A DNA stretch of 64,000 bases from Oscillospiraceae bacterium. Lineage in GTDB: Bacteria; Bacillota; Clostridia; Oscillospirales; Acutalibacteraceae. The number at the start of each line of letters is the position of its first letter. Positions within the stretch are counted from its first letter, which is position 1. The notes beneath the pieces were generated by a model. It worked only from the letters and a program-made list of their open reading frames with translations. It did not search any database and had not been told where the DNA came from. Positions 13,299 to 22,579 of the stretch are shown in pieces. The position numbers and the translations under genes were made by a program. The stretch covers positions 62,001 to 126,000 of the forward strand of contig DOQR01000002.1 in assembly GCA_003514385.1 (NCBI GenBank), written 5' to 3'.

Positions 13299-13757
13299 AT
13301 GAGCCTTAGCAGTCAGATAACGGGTATGATACTCGAAATGCTCGGCAGCAGCGGAAGTATCGAGATACAGCGCAACGAGCTTGCGCAGACGATAGGCTGC
13401 GTCCCGAGCCAGATAAATTATGTTATCGCGTCGCGTTTCACGCCGGAACAGGGCTATATTGTCGAGAGCCGCAGAGGCGGCGGAGGATATATCAGGATAA
13501 GGCGTGCGGCGATGGAGCCGAATCAGAAGGTCATGCACGCGGTCAACGCTGTGGGCGATAAGCTCGACGAGCGCACTGCCCGCGCACATCTCGCGGAGCT
13601 TGTCAGCACGGGTGTTATAGATAAACACGCCGCCATGCTGATGCTCAGCGCCGTGTCAGACAATGCTCTGCGACCTGCCGCCGTCGGGGACAGGGACGCC
13701 GTCAGAGCGTCGGTATTCAAACAACTGCTGCTCGTTGAAATGGGCAGAAACGGATAA
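13299..13757 (+). CDS. ctsR: Transcriptional repressor CtsR
   Basis: A 152-aa stress-gene repressor. ATG 13299 follows AGAGGTG; GTG 13290 overlaps that site. Residues 1-70 form the DNA-binding winged helix (ITGMILEMLG, IEIQRNELAQTIGCVPSQINYVI) with the glycine-rich wing RRGGGGYIRI that senses heat and is the target of McsB. The C-terminal half is the dimerisation/ClpC-contact domain. It is the first gene of ctsR-mcsA-mcsB-clpC and is preceded by its own operators. Complete and ordinary for the family. Confidence 0.95.
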   Translation: MSLSSQITGMILEMLGSSGSIEIQRNELAQTIGCVPSQINYVIASRFTPEQGYIVESRRGGGGYIRIRRAAMEPNQKVMHAVNAVGDKLDERTARAHLAELVSTGVIDKHAAMLMLSAVSDNALRPAAVGDRDAVRASVFKQLLLVEMGRNG

Positions 13758-13770
13758 AGGAGGAACACAT

Positions 13771-14289
13771 ATGCTTTGTCAGAACTGTGGAAAAAATGAA
13801 GCGACAACTCACATAAAGCAGGTCATAAACGGAGACACGGCCGAGCGCCATCTCTGCTCCGAATGTGCCGAGCATCTCGGCTACGGCGACGCATTTTCGG
13901 GCTTCGGCTTCGATGTTGCCGGACTTTTCGGGAATTTCTTCGGCGATGCCGTCCATTCGCTCGGCGCGCCGAGAAAAGTGGTTCGCTGCCCGAAATGCGG
14001 CTCTTCGTTCAATGATATCGTCCGAGAGGGCAGAGTCGGCTGCGCGGAGTGCTACAAAGTTTTTTATAACGAGCTCAAGCCCTCACTCCAGCGTATACAC
14101 GGCCAGATTCGCCACAGCGGCAAGATAGCTTCGACCGCCGAGCCTGTCAGCGAGGAAGAGGCAAAAATCGACGAAAAAGAGGAGCTCAAAAAGCAGATGG
14201 ACGAGGCGGTCGCCGCGCAGAACTTCGAGCTTGCGGCGCAGCTTCGCGACAGGATAAAAGAGCTTGAGGGAGGGAACGAAAATGAGTAA
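13771..14289 (+). CDS. mcsA: Zinc-binding activator protein McsA
   Basis: A 172-aa partner of the arginine kinase McsB. Four CxxC pairs are visible (CQNC, CSEC, CPKC, CAEC), giving two zinc-binding ribbons. A C-terminal UVR motif (KKQMDEAVAAQNFELAAQLRD) is shared with UvrB/UvrC and ClpC and mediates contact with partners. ATG 13771 follows AAGGAGG, 13 nt after ctsR. The stop overlaps the start of mcsB by 8 nt, so the two proteins are made in equal amounts. Confidence 0.95.
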   Translation: MLCQNCGKNEATTHIKQVINGDTAERHLCSECAEHLGYGDAFSGFGFDVAGLFGNFFGDAVHSLGAPRKVVRCPKCGSSFNDIVREGRVGCAECYKVFYNELKPSLQRIHGQIRHSGKIASTAEPVSEEEAKIDEKEELKKQMDEAVAAQNFELAAQLRDRIKELEGGNENE

Positions 14290-15292
14290 ATGGTATGTCG
14301 AAAAGGGCGAACAGGGCGATATAGTCCTGAGCACCCGCGTGCGTCTTGCGCGCAACCTCGAAGAGTTCCCGTTCCCGTGCCGCCTCGACACGGCGAGCAA
14401 AATAAAGGTCAACGAAAAAGTTCGTGACACCCTGCTCTCATGCGTGCCCGAGCTGGGACTCCACTATGTCACAATGGATTCGCTCAGCCGCGAGCAGGCA
14501 ATATCTCTTGCCGAGCGCCATCTGATAAGCCCCGAGTTTGCCTCCGTCCGCGAGGGCAGAGCGCTCATGCTCACTGAAGATGAGACAGTCGGCATCATGC
14601 TCTGCGAGGAGGATCATATCCGCGTCCAGGTCATGAAAGCGGGTCTTGCGCTCATGGATTGCTATGTCCTCGCCGATAAAATTGATTCCGCGCTCGATAA
14701 GAAGCTGAATTTTGCGTTTGACGAGAGACTCGGCTATCTGACTCAGTGCCCGACGAATCTCGGCACAGCCATGCGCGCGTCAGTCATGCTGCATCTGCCC
14801 GCGCTCAGAAGAAGCGGCCAGCTCGCAGTCCTCAGCTCTACTATATCCAAGCTCGGCCTGACCCTGCGCGGCGCATACGGCGAGGGCAGGGAGTCGCGCG
14901 GCGATATCTATCAGCTGAGCAATCAGATAACCCTCGGCATAACCGAGCAGGCGGCGATAGAGAATCTCCAGTCGATAACCCGCCAGCTCGTCACCCAGGA
15001 GCGCGCGGCGGCGGAGCGTATGTGCGCCGATGTCGCGATGCAGGACAAAATATACAGAGCTCTCGGAATTTTGAAGAGCGCGCGTGTGCTGTCCTGCGAC
15101 GAGATGATGGATCTTATATCCATCGTGCGCCTCGGCTCGGCAAGGGGAATACTTGATATACCGATAGAAAAACTTAACGAACTGCTCGTCAATATGCAGC
15201 CCGCCACCATAAGCGCTGCGAACGGCAAGCATATCGACGCGCGGCAGAGGGACTGCCTCAGAGCGGACGCGGTGCGCGAGGCATTGTCCTAA
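14282..15292 (+). CDS. mcsB: Protein arginine kinase McsB
   Basis: A 336-aa ATP:guanido phosphotransferase-fold kinase that phosphorylates arginines on CtsR and on damaged proteins, marking them for ClpCP. The N-terminus shows the nucleotide-binding SSTRVRLARN-type block (here VLSTRVRLARNLEEFPFPCR). Later blocks are LTEDETVGIMLCEEDHIRVQ, FDERLGYLTQCPTNLGTAMRASVMLHLPAL and RGAYGEGRES. ATG 14282 follows GAGGGAGGGA and overlaps the mcsA stop. The small C-terminal helical domain with the phospho-arginine allosteric site is present by length. Confidence 0.95.
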   Translation: MSKWYVEKGEQGDIVLSTRVRLARNLEEFPFPCRLDTASKIKVNEKVRDTLLSCVPELGLHYVTMDSLSREQAISLAERHLISPEFASVREGRALMLTEDETVGIMLCEEDHIRVQVMKAGLALMDCYVLADKIDSALDKKLNFAFDERLGYLTQCPTNLGTAMRASVMLHLPALRRSGQLAVLSSTISKLGLTLRGAYGEGRESRGDIYQLSNQITLGITEQAAIENLQSITRQLVTQERAAAERMCADVAMQDKIYRALGILKSARVLSCDEMMDLISIVRLGSARGILDIPIEKLNELLVNMQPATISAANGKHIDARQRDCLRADAVREALS

Positions 15293-15396
15293 AATACCGC
15301 CGATAAACATATATAAAAACATATATCTTTCGATTCGGCGGCAATTTTCCGGCAATAATCTCTATTGTACGGTTCACCGCGGAAAGGAATGATGAT

Positions 15397-17871
15397 ATGT
15401 ATAAGTTTACCGGCTTCACCCAGAAAGCCAACGACGTGCTCAACGCCGCCATTGAATACGCGGAGAATATGGGGCACACCTATATCGGCAGCGAGCATCT
15501 TCTGCTCGGCCTGCTGACCCAGAACGGCGGGATAGCCTATACCGTTCTGATAAACAAAAAGCTTACCGCCGGCAAGGTCGAGGATGCCATCAGAAACAGC
15601 ATCGGATTCGGCGTGCCGACGGTGCTGACTCCGGGCGATTTTACGCCCAGATGCAAAAATATTATTGAGAGCGCGATGATTCAGGCGCGGGATATGGGTC
15701 ACAACTATGTCGGCACGGAGCATCTGCTTATCGCCATGATAAAAGAGGGCTCGAGCGCGGCAACCGCCGTTATGACCCGCCTCGGCGTGTCGCCGCAGGA
15801 AATTTTGCAGGAGCTTTTGAAAGCATTCGGCTCGGCGTCGGGTAAAGATGCCGGAAAGCCGGAGACGGTCAAAAAGCCCGGCGGCAGAACGGATACCCCG
15901 ACCCTCAATCAATATGGGCGCGACCTGACTTCATTTGCCGCGGCGGGCAGAATTGACCCAGTTATCGGCAGGCAGAAGGAAATAGAGCGCGTCATTCAGA
16001 TTCTCTCGCGCAGAACGAAGAACAACCCCTGCCTGATAGGCGAGCCGGGAGTCGGCAAGACGGCGATCGCCGAGGGGCTCGCGCTGAAAATTGCCACGGG
16101 CGAAGTACCCGAACTGCTCAAAGGCAAGCGCATAGTTTCGCTCGACCTCACGGGCATGGTCGCCGGAACAAAGTACAGGGGCGATTTCGAAGAGCGCGTT
16201 AAGTCCGCCATTGAAGAAGTTTCAAAGGCGGGGAATGTCATTCTTTTTATAGACGAATTGCATACGCTCATCGGTGCAGGCTCGGCGGAGGGTGCGGTCG
16301 ACGCCGCGAATATTTTGAAACCCGCGCTTGCCCGCGGCGAGATGCAGGTCATCGGTGCAACCACGCTCGAAGAATACCGCAAGCATATCGAAAAGGACGC
16401 CGCGCTCGAGCGCCGCTTCCAGCCCGTCACGGTCGGCGAGCCGAGCGAGGACGAGGCGGTCGCGATACTCATGGGCATCCGCGACAAATACGAGGCGCAC
16501 CACAAAGTCAGAATAACCGACGACGCGATAAAGGCGGCGGTGAAAATGTCGGTGCGCTATATCGGCGACAGATATCTGCCCGATAAGGCGATAGATTTAA
16601 TAGACGAGGCGGCGTCGCGCGTCAGACTCAGCGCATTTACAGCGCCGCCCGATCTCAAGGATATGGAGAACAGACTCCGCGCCCTCGCCGAGGAAAAGGA
16701 CTCGGCAGTGAATTCTCAGGAATTCGAGCACGCCGCGCAGATACGCGACGAGCAGAAGAAGCTGAGCGACGAACTCGAGCGCGCAAAGCACAGCTGGCGC
16801 GAGGAATCGAGCAAGAAAATAGGTGAGGTCACGGCTGATAATATAGCCGAAATAGTCTGCGCGTGGACTGGGATACCCGTCTCGCAGCTGACTCAGGCGG
16901 AGAGCGAATGCCTGCTTCATCTTGAAGATGAGCTGCACCGCAGAATAGTCGGCCAGGATGAGGCGGTCAGCGCGGTCGCGCGGGCAATAAGGCGCGGCAG
17001 AGTCGGGCTCAAAGACCCCAAACGCCCGACCGGTTCGTTTATTTTCCTCGGTCCTACGGGTGTCGGCAAAACGGAGCTCTGCAAAGCGCTTGCCGACTCG
17101 CTCTTCGGCGACGAGAACGCGATGATAAGGCTCGATATGTCCGAATATATGGAGAAGCACACGGTTTCAAGGCTCGTCGGTTCGCCGCCCGGATATATCG
17201 GCTATGATGAGGGCGGTCAGCTGACCGAAAAAGTCCGCCGCAGACCGTACAGCGTCATTCTCTTTGATGAAATAGAAAAAGCGCATCCCGATGTCTTCAA
17301 TATGCTGCTCCAGATACTTGATGACGGCATCTTGACCGACTCGCAGGGACGCAGGGTCGATTTCAAGAACTGCATTATTATAATGACCTCGAATGTCGGC
17401 GCGAAGCTGATTTCGGGCAGCGGAAAGGCACTTGGCTTCTCTTTGGAGCGCGGCAATGTCCCGAGCTATGACCGCGTGCGCGAGCTTGTGATGAAAGAGC
17501 TCAAGAACACATTCAGACCGGAATTTTTGAACCGCGTTGACGATATAATCGTCTTCCACTCGCTCGAAAAACAGGATATATCCGAGATCGCGCGCAGAAT
17601 GCTCGAAACGCTCTCAAAGCGCGTGGCGCAGCTGGATATAACTTTAATTTTTGACGAATCGGCTGTTCAAAAGACGGCGGATGCGGGCTTTGACCCGGTC
17701 TACGGAGCGAGACCGCTCAAGCGTGTTATCCAGCAGCAGATCGAGGATAAGCTCTCAGAGCAGATGCTCGAGGGAAAAGTAACAACCGGCAAAAAGTATA
17801 TCTGCAAAGCTGAAAACGGCGAATTTATTTTTGTGGAGCAGACTGAGCCCGAATCGGCTGAAAATGAATAA
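15397..17871 (+). CDS. clpC: AAA+ chaperone/unfoldase ClpC
   Basis: An 824-aa class I Hsp100 protein that unfolds arginine-phosphorylated substrates for ClpP. Two N-terminal Clp repeats (residues about 5-145) precede AAA domain 1 (Walker A GEPGVGKT, Walker [12 protein letters not shown]). A middle coiled coil with a UVR-like motif follows ([17 protein letters not shown]), then AAA domain 2 ([28 protein letters not shown]). The ClpP-binding loop region is in domain 2. ATG follows AAAGGAATGATGAT. There are 104 nt between mcsB and clpC and no obvious extra promoter, so it is expressed as the end of the CtsR operon. Confidence 0.97.
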   Translation: MYKFTGFTQKANDVLNAAIEYAENMGHTYIGSEHLLLGLLTQNGGIAYTVLINKKLTAGKVEDAIRNSIGFGVPTVLTPGDFTPRCKNIIESAMIQARDMGHNYVGTEHLLIAMIKEGSSAATAVMTRLGVSPQEILQELLKAFGSASGKDAGKPETVKKPGGRTDTPTLNQYGRDLTSFAAAGRIDPVIGRQKEIERVIQILSRRTKNNPCLIGEPGVGKTAIAEGLALKIATGEVPELLKGKRIVSLDLTGMVAGTKYRGDFEERVKSAIEEVSKAGNVILFIDELHTLIGAGSAEGAVDAANILKPALARGEMQVIGATTLEEYRKHIEKDAALERRFQPVTVGEPSEDEAVAILMGIRDKYEAHHKVRITDDAIKAAVKMSVRYIGDRYLPDKAIDLIDEAASRVRLSAFTAPPDLKDMENRLRALAEEKDSAVNSQEFEHAAQIRDEQKKLSDELERAKHSWREESSKKIGEVTADNIAEIVCAWTGIPVSQLTQAESECLLHLEDELHRRIVGQDEAVSAVARAIRRGRVGLKDPKRPTGSFIFLGPTGVGKTELCKALADSLFGDENAMIRLDMSEYMEKHTVSRLVGSPPGYIGYDEGGQLTEKVRRRPYSVILFDEIEKAHPDVFNMLLQILDDGILTDSQGRRVDFKNCIIIMTSNVGAKLISGSGKALGFSLERGNVPSYDRVRELVMKELKNTFRPEFLNRVDDIIVFHSLEKQDISEIARRMLETLSKRVAQLDITLIFDESAVQKTADAGFDPVYGARPLKRVIQQQIEDKLSEQMLEGKVTTGKKYICKAENGEFIFVEQTEPESAENE

Positions 17872-17875
17872 AAGT

Positions 17876-17909
17876 GCACCCGAAGGCGTCTTGCTTTCGG
17901 GTGCGTTTT
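17876..17909. terminator. Terminator of the ctsR operon, bidirectional
   Basis: GCACCCGAA (17876-17884) pairs with TTCGGGTGC (17896-17904), followed by GTTTTC. The minus-strand side is followed by ACTTTTATT, so it can also end the convergent TIM-barrel operon. Confidence 0.85.
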
Positions 17910-17927
17910 CTGGACTCTTTTAACTTT

Positions 17928-18794
17928 TTACTCAGCCTCGGCTATGAATCTCTTGAGATTCTCAAGCCCGATTTCGATGCCCGTGAGCGTCTGCTCGATG
18001 CCCTCGAACTCGATGCTGACATATTTGTCGTAGCCCGCGCGCTTGAGTATGCCTATGCACTGCGCCACGGGGATGTTGCCGTGACCAATCACCGCGCCGC
18101 GCAGATAATTTCCGGCTCTGCTGCGGAAGAATCCGCGCCCGGGGTCGGGCTCCGAGCCGCTCTTGATGTGAAAGTCCTTGGCGTGAACGTGCTTTGCGTA
18201 TTTTGCGACTCTGCCGACCGCCTTGTCCGAAGGGTCATCGGCGCAGGCGAAGTTGCCCATGTCAACTAGCAGACCGAAGTTCGGGTTTGCAACTCCCGTG
18301 ACGAGCTTTTCGACCCGGTCACTGTCCTGCGCAAAATAGCCGTGGTTCTCGACCATTGTAGATATGCCTTTCTCTGCGGCGTATTCGGTCACTCTGCGGC
18401 AGCCATCGATGAGGGTGGGCAGAGCCTGCTCAAACCCGCAGTAAGCGCTAAGGGGTGCATTATAGCCGCCTGTTGCATCGTGGCGCATTCCGGAAGCGCC
18501 GAGTATCTCCGCGATATCGACCTGCCTGAACAGGCGCTCGCACTCCTCGTCGAGCGGGCGGTTGAGAAGCTCCGCGCCGATGGTGTAGTTGACTATCGGC
18601 AGATTTTTCTTTTCGCTCTCGTCGCGCAGACGCTTGGCGTATTCCTCGGTAGTCATTCCGTCTTCGGGCATGAGGTCGATAAATTCAATTCCGTCGAAGC
18701 CCATCTCTTTGACTTTGCCTATGAGCTGAAGCTGAGTCAGCTCTCCGCTCGAAAGCATCGGCTGAAAGCTGTAGCTGCTGACGCAGGTTTTCAT
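17928..18794 (-). CDS. Sugar phosphate isomerase/epimerase family protein (TIM barrel), copy A
   Basis: A 288-aa xylose-isomerase-like TIM-barrel protein. Visible features: the opening strand CVSSYSFQPM, GFDGIEFIDL, the metal-site patterns VENHGYF and LVDMGNFAC, KHVHAKDFHIK, and the final strand VSIEFEG with a conserved metal-ligand Glu. Such enzymes isomerise or epimerise small sugars or inositol derivatives using a divalent metal. ATG 18794 lies 9 nt after the stop of a second protein of the same fold, so the two form an operon. Substrate not predictable; no transporter or kinase adjoins. Confidence 0.85.
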   Translation of the reverse strand: MKTCVSSYSFQPMLSSGELTQLQLIGKVKEMGFDGIEFIDLMPEDGMTTEEYAKRLRDESEKKNLPIVNYTIGAELLNRPLDEECERLFRQVDIAEILGASGMRHDATGGYNAPLSAYCGFEQALPTLIDGCRRVTEYAAEKGISTMVENHGYFAQDSDRVEKLVTGVANPNFGLLVDMGNFACADDPSDKAVGRVAKYAKHVHAKDFHIKSGSEPDPGRGFFRSRAGNYLRGAVIGHGNIPVAQCIGILKRAGYDKYVSIEFEGIEQTLTGIEIGLENLKRFIAEAE

Positions 18795-18803
18795 TTTATC
18801 ACC

Positions 18804-19643
18804 TCAGTCCATGTATCCTTTGAGGAAGTTTACGGCGTTGCCGATATCCTTTTCGGGGTCGTCGCCGACTTCGCGCTCTATCGTCAGGAAGCCCTTGTAG
18901 CCGATATCGTCGAGCGCGGCGAGATATTCGTCCCACTTGACGCTGCCCTCGCCGAGCGGCACTTCTTCAAACGAGCTGCCTGTGACGAGCGGGTCTTTTT
19001 TTATGCCGTAAACTATCTCGGGATCCCTGTAGAATATCTGAACGCCGTCTTTGGCGTGGGTGTGAACTATGTAGTCGCGCAGGTTGTAGACCGCCTTTGC
19101 GGGGTCGTCGCCCGTGACCATAACAAGGTTTGCAGGGTCGAGGTTGACTGCGACGCCGGTCGAGCCGAGCGAGTCGAGGAACTTCTTGAGCGTTGCCGAG
19201 GTCTCGGGACCCGTCTCGATCGCAAAGTGCGCGTCGAGGCTGTCCGCGAAGCGGGAGAGCTCAAAGCACGCATCCTGCATTATCTTGTATCGCTCGTGTC
19301 CGCTGTCCTCGGGAACAACGCCGATGTGTGTCGTGACAATATCCGTGCCGAGCTCCTTTGCAAGTTCGATTATTCTCTTTGACTTCTCGACTCTCCAGGG
19401 GTTCTCCTCTTTGTTGCCGAAGCCGCCGCCGAGATCGCCGCAGAGAGCGGAGATAACGAGTCCGTTGTCCTCAACGAGTTTGCGGAAATCCGCGCGCTTG
19501 GAGCCGATAAGCTCCTCGGGCGACATTTCGCCGCTGGTGGCATAGACCTGAATGCCCTGTGCCCCGACCTTGGCGGCCTTTTTGACCGCCGTCGGGATAT
19601 CCGTGCGGAAGCTGTTGATAATAACGCCTATTGGAAATTTCAT
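18804..19643 (-). CDS. Sugar phosphate isomerase/epimerase family protein (TIM barrel), copy B
   Basis: A 279-aa member of the same superfamily as its downstream neighbour. Visible: [65 protein letters not shown] and the closing [11 protein letters not shown]. The metal ligands of the barrel (Glu, Asp, His, Glu) are present in order. ATG 19643 follows GGACGGTG. First gene of a two-gene unit. The two proteins differ enough in length and motifs that they probably act on consecutive or related substrates rather than being redundant. Confidence 0.85.
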   Translation of the reverse strand: MKFPIGVIINSFRTDIPTAVKKAAKVGAQGIQVYATSGEMSPEELIGSKRADFRKLVEDNGLVISALCGDLGGGFGNKEENPWRVEKSKRIIELAKELGTDIVTTHIGVVPEDSGHERYKIMQDACFELSRFADSLDAHFAIETGPETSATLKKFLDSLGSTGVAVNLDPANLVMVTGDDPAKAVYNLRDYIVHTHAKDGVQIFYRDPEIVYGIKKDPLVTGSSFEEVPLGEGSVKWDEYLAALDDIGYKGFLTIEREVGDDPEKDIGNAVNFLKGYMD

Positions 19644-19680
19644 GTTAGCACCGTCCTTAAAACGTATTTTTTACAAGGCA

Positions 19681-19709
19681 ATGATAACAAATAAACGGGG
19701 GATATTCAA
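19681..19709 (-). promoter_or_regulatory. Promoter of the TIM-barrel operon
   Basis: Minus strand TTGAAT (19704-19709) and TATCAT (19681-19686), 17 bp apart, about 40 nt before the start. Confidence 0.55.
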
Positions 19710-19735
19710 GAGAAAGAAGCCTTTTCTCCGAATAA

Positions 19736-19777
19736 AATAAAAAACGGCTCGGCACGGGGAAATTCCCGAACCGAGCC
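19736..19777 (-). terminator. Terminator of the NSS transporter gene
   Basis: GGCTCGG (19746-19752) pairs with CCGAGCC (19771-19777), with an inner CGGG/CCCG. On the minus strand GTTTTTTATTTT follows. Confidence 0.85.
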
Positions 19778-19788
19778 ATGATTTTTTA

Positions 19789-21165
19789 TCAGCCGACGAC
19801 TGACATAATAAAGACGATTATAACGATTATCGGCAGAACATATGTGAAATAAGGTCTTATCCAGCCGGGCATTTTTGCGCCCTTTTCGCCGCAGTTGACT
19901 TCGCCGATGTAGTTCTTCCAGCCCCAGCCGTATTTCCTGCTGCAGAAGAGAACATAGACGAGACTGCCGAGCGGGAGCAGAACATTTGAAACGAGGAAAT
20001 CCTCGATATCCATGATGCCCTTGCCGGCTATCTGTATTTTTTCGAGCACATTGAAGCCGAGCACGCAGGGGAGGGAGAGCACGAGCATGAGCGCGATGTT
20101 TATCAGCGCCACCTTGCGGCGGCTGAGATTCGTCAACTCGAGCCAGAAGGACATGATGTTTTCAAAAACGGCAATGACCGTCGAGAACGCTGCGAATATC
20201 ATGAACACGAAGAACAGCGCACCGACTATGCGTCCGCCGGGCATGCTGTTGAAGATGCTCGAAAGCGTCGTGAACAGGAAGCTCGCGCCGACGGTGCCTG
20301 CGTCTGCGGTGACGCCGCCGTTATAGGTGAAGCATGCGGGAAAGATGATAACGCCGGACATTAGTGCAACGAAAGTGTCAAGCCCGACTATTGTCACAGC
20401 CTCGCCGAGGAGCCTGCGCTCCTTGCCGATGTAGCTGCCGAATATCGCTATCGAGCCGATACCGATGCTCAGAGTAAAGAACGCCTGCCCCATTGCGGAC
20501 GAGATGACCGTCCATACGCCCGAATTTTCAAATGATTTTAGCGAGGGGACGAGATAGAATTTCAGTCCCTCTGCGGCGTTCGAGAGCGTGCAGGAATAGA
20601 TTGCGAGCCCCACCATGAGAAGCAGGAGAGCCACCATCATCCATTTTGTTATCCTCTCGACGCCCTTTTGCAGACCGAACGAGCAGATGCTGAAGCAGAC
20701 AAGAATGACTGCGAATGTGGCGCAGACCATGAGCACGGGGTTGCTTATCATCGTGCCGAACACCGCTCCGAGTTCTTCCGCGCTCTTGTACGCGAGGATC
20801 GAGCCGTCCGCATACTTTATAAAGTATATCAGCATCCAGCCGGAGATAGTCGTGTAGAACATCATGAGCAAATAGTTTCCGGCGATGCCGAGATACTTGG
20901 CAAGATGCCACTTCTGCCCCTTCTTTTCGAGCACGTCGTATGACGAGGCGATGCTGCGCTGGCTTGCGCGGCCGACTGCGAGCTCCGCCGTCATGACCGG
21001 TATGCCGAGCAGAACAAGAAACGCGATGTAAATCAGCACGAAAAACGCGCCGCCGTATGCGCCGGTCGTTATCGGGAATCTGTAGACATTTCCCAGTCCG
21101 ATGGCGCAGCCTGCCGAGATCAGAATGAATCCGAGTCTCGACGAAAATTTTTCCCTGTTTTCCAT
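19789..21165 (-). CDS. Sodium-dependent transporter, NSS/SNF family
   Basis: A 458-aa integral membrane protein of the neurotransmitter:sodium symporter family, which couples Na+ entry to uptake of an amino acid or amine. The first helix carries the family signature ISAGCAIGLGNVYRFP, and GGAFFVLIYIAFLVLLGIP follows. About eleven hydrophobic segments are visible, consistent with the short bacterial subfamily (MhsT/TnaT-like). ATG 21165 follows GAAAGGAAGATTCA. Monocistronic between its own promoter and terminator. The substrate cannot be set from sequence; in Clostridia such proteins often move hydrophobic amino acids. Confidence 0.9.
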   Translation of the reverse strand: MENREKFSSRLGFILISAGCAIGLGNVYRFPITTGAYGGAFFVLIYIAFLVLLGIPVMTAELAVGRASQRSIASSYDVLEKKGQKWHLAKYLGIAGNYLLMMFYTTISGWMLIYFIKYADGSILAYKSAEELGAVFGTMISNPVLMVCATFAVILVCFSICSFGLQKGVERITKWMMVALLLLMVGLAIYSCTLSNAAEGLKFYLVPSLKSFENSGVWTVISSAMGQAFFTLSIGIGSIAIFGSYIGKERRLLGEAVTIVGLDTFVALMSGVIIFPACFTYNGGVTADAGTVGASFLFTTLSSIFNSMPGGRIVGALFFVFMIFAAFSTVIAVFENIMSFWLELTNLSRRKVALINIALMLVLSLPCVLGFNVLEKIQIAGKGIMDIEDFLVSNVLLPLGSLVYVLFCSRKYGWGWKNYIGEVNCGEKGAKMPGWIRPYFTYVLPIIVIIVFIMSVVG

Positions 21166-21207
21166 TGAATCTTCCTTTCAAAAGCCGTAAAAAACGAGCC
21201 GATGATA

Positions 21208-21236
21208 ATTCTACCACCGACTCAATAAAATTTCAA
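21208..21236 (-). promoter_or_regulatory. Promoter of the NSS transporter gene
   Basis: Minus strand TTGAAA (21231-21236) and TAGAAT (21208-21213), 17 bp apart. Confidence 0.6.
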
Positions 21237-21267
21237 TATTTTTAAAAAATAAGTTGAAAAGACTGAC

Positions 21268-21747
21268 TCAGTCGAGCACTATTTCCAGCTCGCGCTTTTG
21301 AATTTTCATTCCGTGCTTTTCATAGAAACGCAGTGCGCTGTCGTTGCCCTCCCAGACGTTTAACGTCAGGTTGTGGCAGCCGAGCTCTTGTGCGGTCGAA
21401 AGCGCCTTTTGAAACAGTGCGTCGCCTATGCCCTCGCGCCTGAAATTTTCGTCAACGCACAGGTCGTCGATATAGAGCTCCGTGTTAGGGCAGCGTGCGG
21501 AGTCGGCGGAGTGGTCGATTATAATACAGAAAATATATCCGAGCACACGGTCGTTTTCGTCCGCCGCAACAAAGATTATGCGGTTTTCGTCGGTTAAGAG
21601 CTTCGCGAGGCTCTCGCTGTCGTATTTCGACTTTCCCGCCTTGAACAGGTCGGGTCTTATCCCGCTGTGAAGATTGCAGATATATTCGAGCAGTTCGAGC
21701 ATTTTAGGGCAGTCTTTTTCTTTTGCGATTCTTATTTCTTTGAGCAT
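21268..21747 (-). CDS. GNAT-family N-acetyltransferase
   Basis: A 159-aa acetyl-CoA-dependent acyltransferase. The acetyl-CoA pyrophosphate loop is visible as VDENFRREGIGDALF (R-x-x-G-I-G). It is preceded by the TELYIDDLCV strand and followed by the substrate-side helix and NDSALRFYEKHGM, a typical GNAT ending. ATG 21747 follows GGTGAG and lies 10 nt past the ymdB stop, so it is at the end of a rny-ymdB-GNAT run, although a terminator separates rny from ymdB. Substrate unknown. Confidence 0.85.
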   Translation of the reverse strand: MLKEIRIAKEKDCPKMLELLEYICNLHSGIRPDLFKAGKSKYDSESLAKLLTDENRIIFVAADENDRVLGYIFCIIIDHSADSARCPNTELYIDDLCVDENFRREGIGDALFQKALSTAQELGCHNLTLNVWEGNDSALRFYEKHGMKIQKRELEIVLD

Positions 21748-21757
21748 TTTTATTTTC

Positions 21758-22528
21758 TCACCTTACACAGATTCTTTCAATACTTCTTGACTTTCCGGTT
21801 TTTTCGTCAACATCGATTATAACGCCGCACATCATGCATGCACCGTCGCTTATCTCAAATCGCGTCGGAAGTCCCGTCTTGAGCCACGATATCGAAGCCT
21901 CGGGGCGGACTCCGAGCACCGAGAGCTCGGGACCCGTCATGCCGAGGTCGGTTATATAAGCCGTGCCGCCGGGCAGGATTTTTTCGTCGGCGGTCTGAAC
22001 ATGGGTGTGCGTGCCGACAACGGCGGTCGCCTTGCCGTCGAGATAGAAGCCCATGGCGAGCTTCTCGGCGGTGGCTTCGGCGTGGATATCAACTATTTTT
22101 ATCCGACAGTCGCTTATCTCTTCCATGAGAGAGTCGATGCAGGAGAACGGATTGTCCGAGCCGTTTATATATGCGCGCCCGAGCAGGTTTATAACGCCGA
22201 TGCGGACTCTGCCCATGTCTATAACGCCGAAGCCCCTGCCGGGGCAGGCTGCGCCGACATTCGCCGGGCGGATTATATCGCTGCGCTCGTCGAGAAAATG
22301 ATATACCTCGCTGCGCCGAAAAGCGTGGTTGCCGGTCGTTATAAAATCAACGCCGCTTGAAAATATGTGCTCGGCGGCGGACGAAGTTATCCCGTTGCCG
22401 GGCGCGGCATTCTCGCCGTTGGCTATCACGACATCTATGGCCTTGAGCTTCTTGAAGCCGGGGAGCACAGAGCGCAGGAAGTCGCAGCCCTGCGTGCCGA
22501 CGATGTCGCCTATAAGAAGTATATTCAT
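21758..22528 (-). CDS. ymdB: YmdB-type metallophosphoesterase
   Basis: A 256-aa calcineurin-like phosphoesterase. ATG 22528 follows GAAAGGA; an upstream in-frame ATG at 22555 lies in the terminator hairpin. Metal-binding blocks are seen in order: LIGDIVG, NGENAAPGNGIT, TTGNHAF, VDIHAEATAEK and VVGTHTHVQTAD, plus ITDLGMTGP. In Bacillus YmdB is a 2',3'-cAMP phosphodiesterase that influences biofilm and nanotube formation, and it is encoded beside rny as here. The conserved neighbourhood supports the call over other phosphoesterases. Confidence 0.93.
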   Translation of the reverse strand: MNILLIGDIVGTQGCDFLRSVLPGFKKLKAIDVVIANGENAAPGNGITSSAAEHIFSSGVDFITTGNHAFRRSEVYHFLDERSDIIRPANVGAACPGRGFGVIDMGRVRIGVINLLGRAYINGSDNPFSCIDSLMEEISDCRIKIVDIHAEATAEKLAMGFYLDGKATAVVGTHTHVQTADEKILPGGTAYITDLGMTGPELSVLGVRPEASISWLKTGLPTRFEISDGACMMCGVIIDVDEKTGKSRSIERICVR

Positions 22529-22543
22529 TCCGATTTTCCTTTC

Positions 22544-22576
22544 AAAAAATCCCACCGCGTTTGACGGTGGGATTTG
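22544..22576 (-). terminator. Terminator between rny and ymdB
   Basis: Minus strand AAATCCCACCG and CGGTGGGATTT form an 11-bp stem (22566-22576 with 22547-22557), followed by T. It sits between the rny stop and the ymdB ribosome-binding site, so ymdB expression depends on read-through or an unseen promoter. Confidence 0.8.
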
Positions 22577-22579
22577 TTT

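Noticed and set aside
18342-19382. 346-codon plus-strand frame
   Set aside because: Antisense to the two TIM-barrel genes; the latter have intact catalytic motifs.
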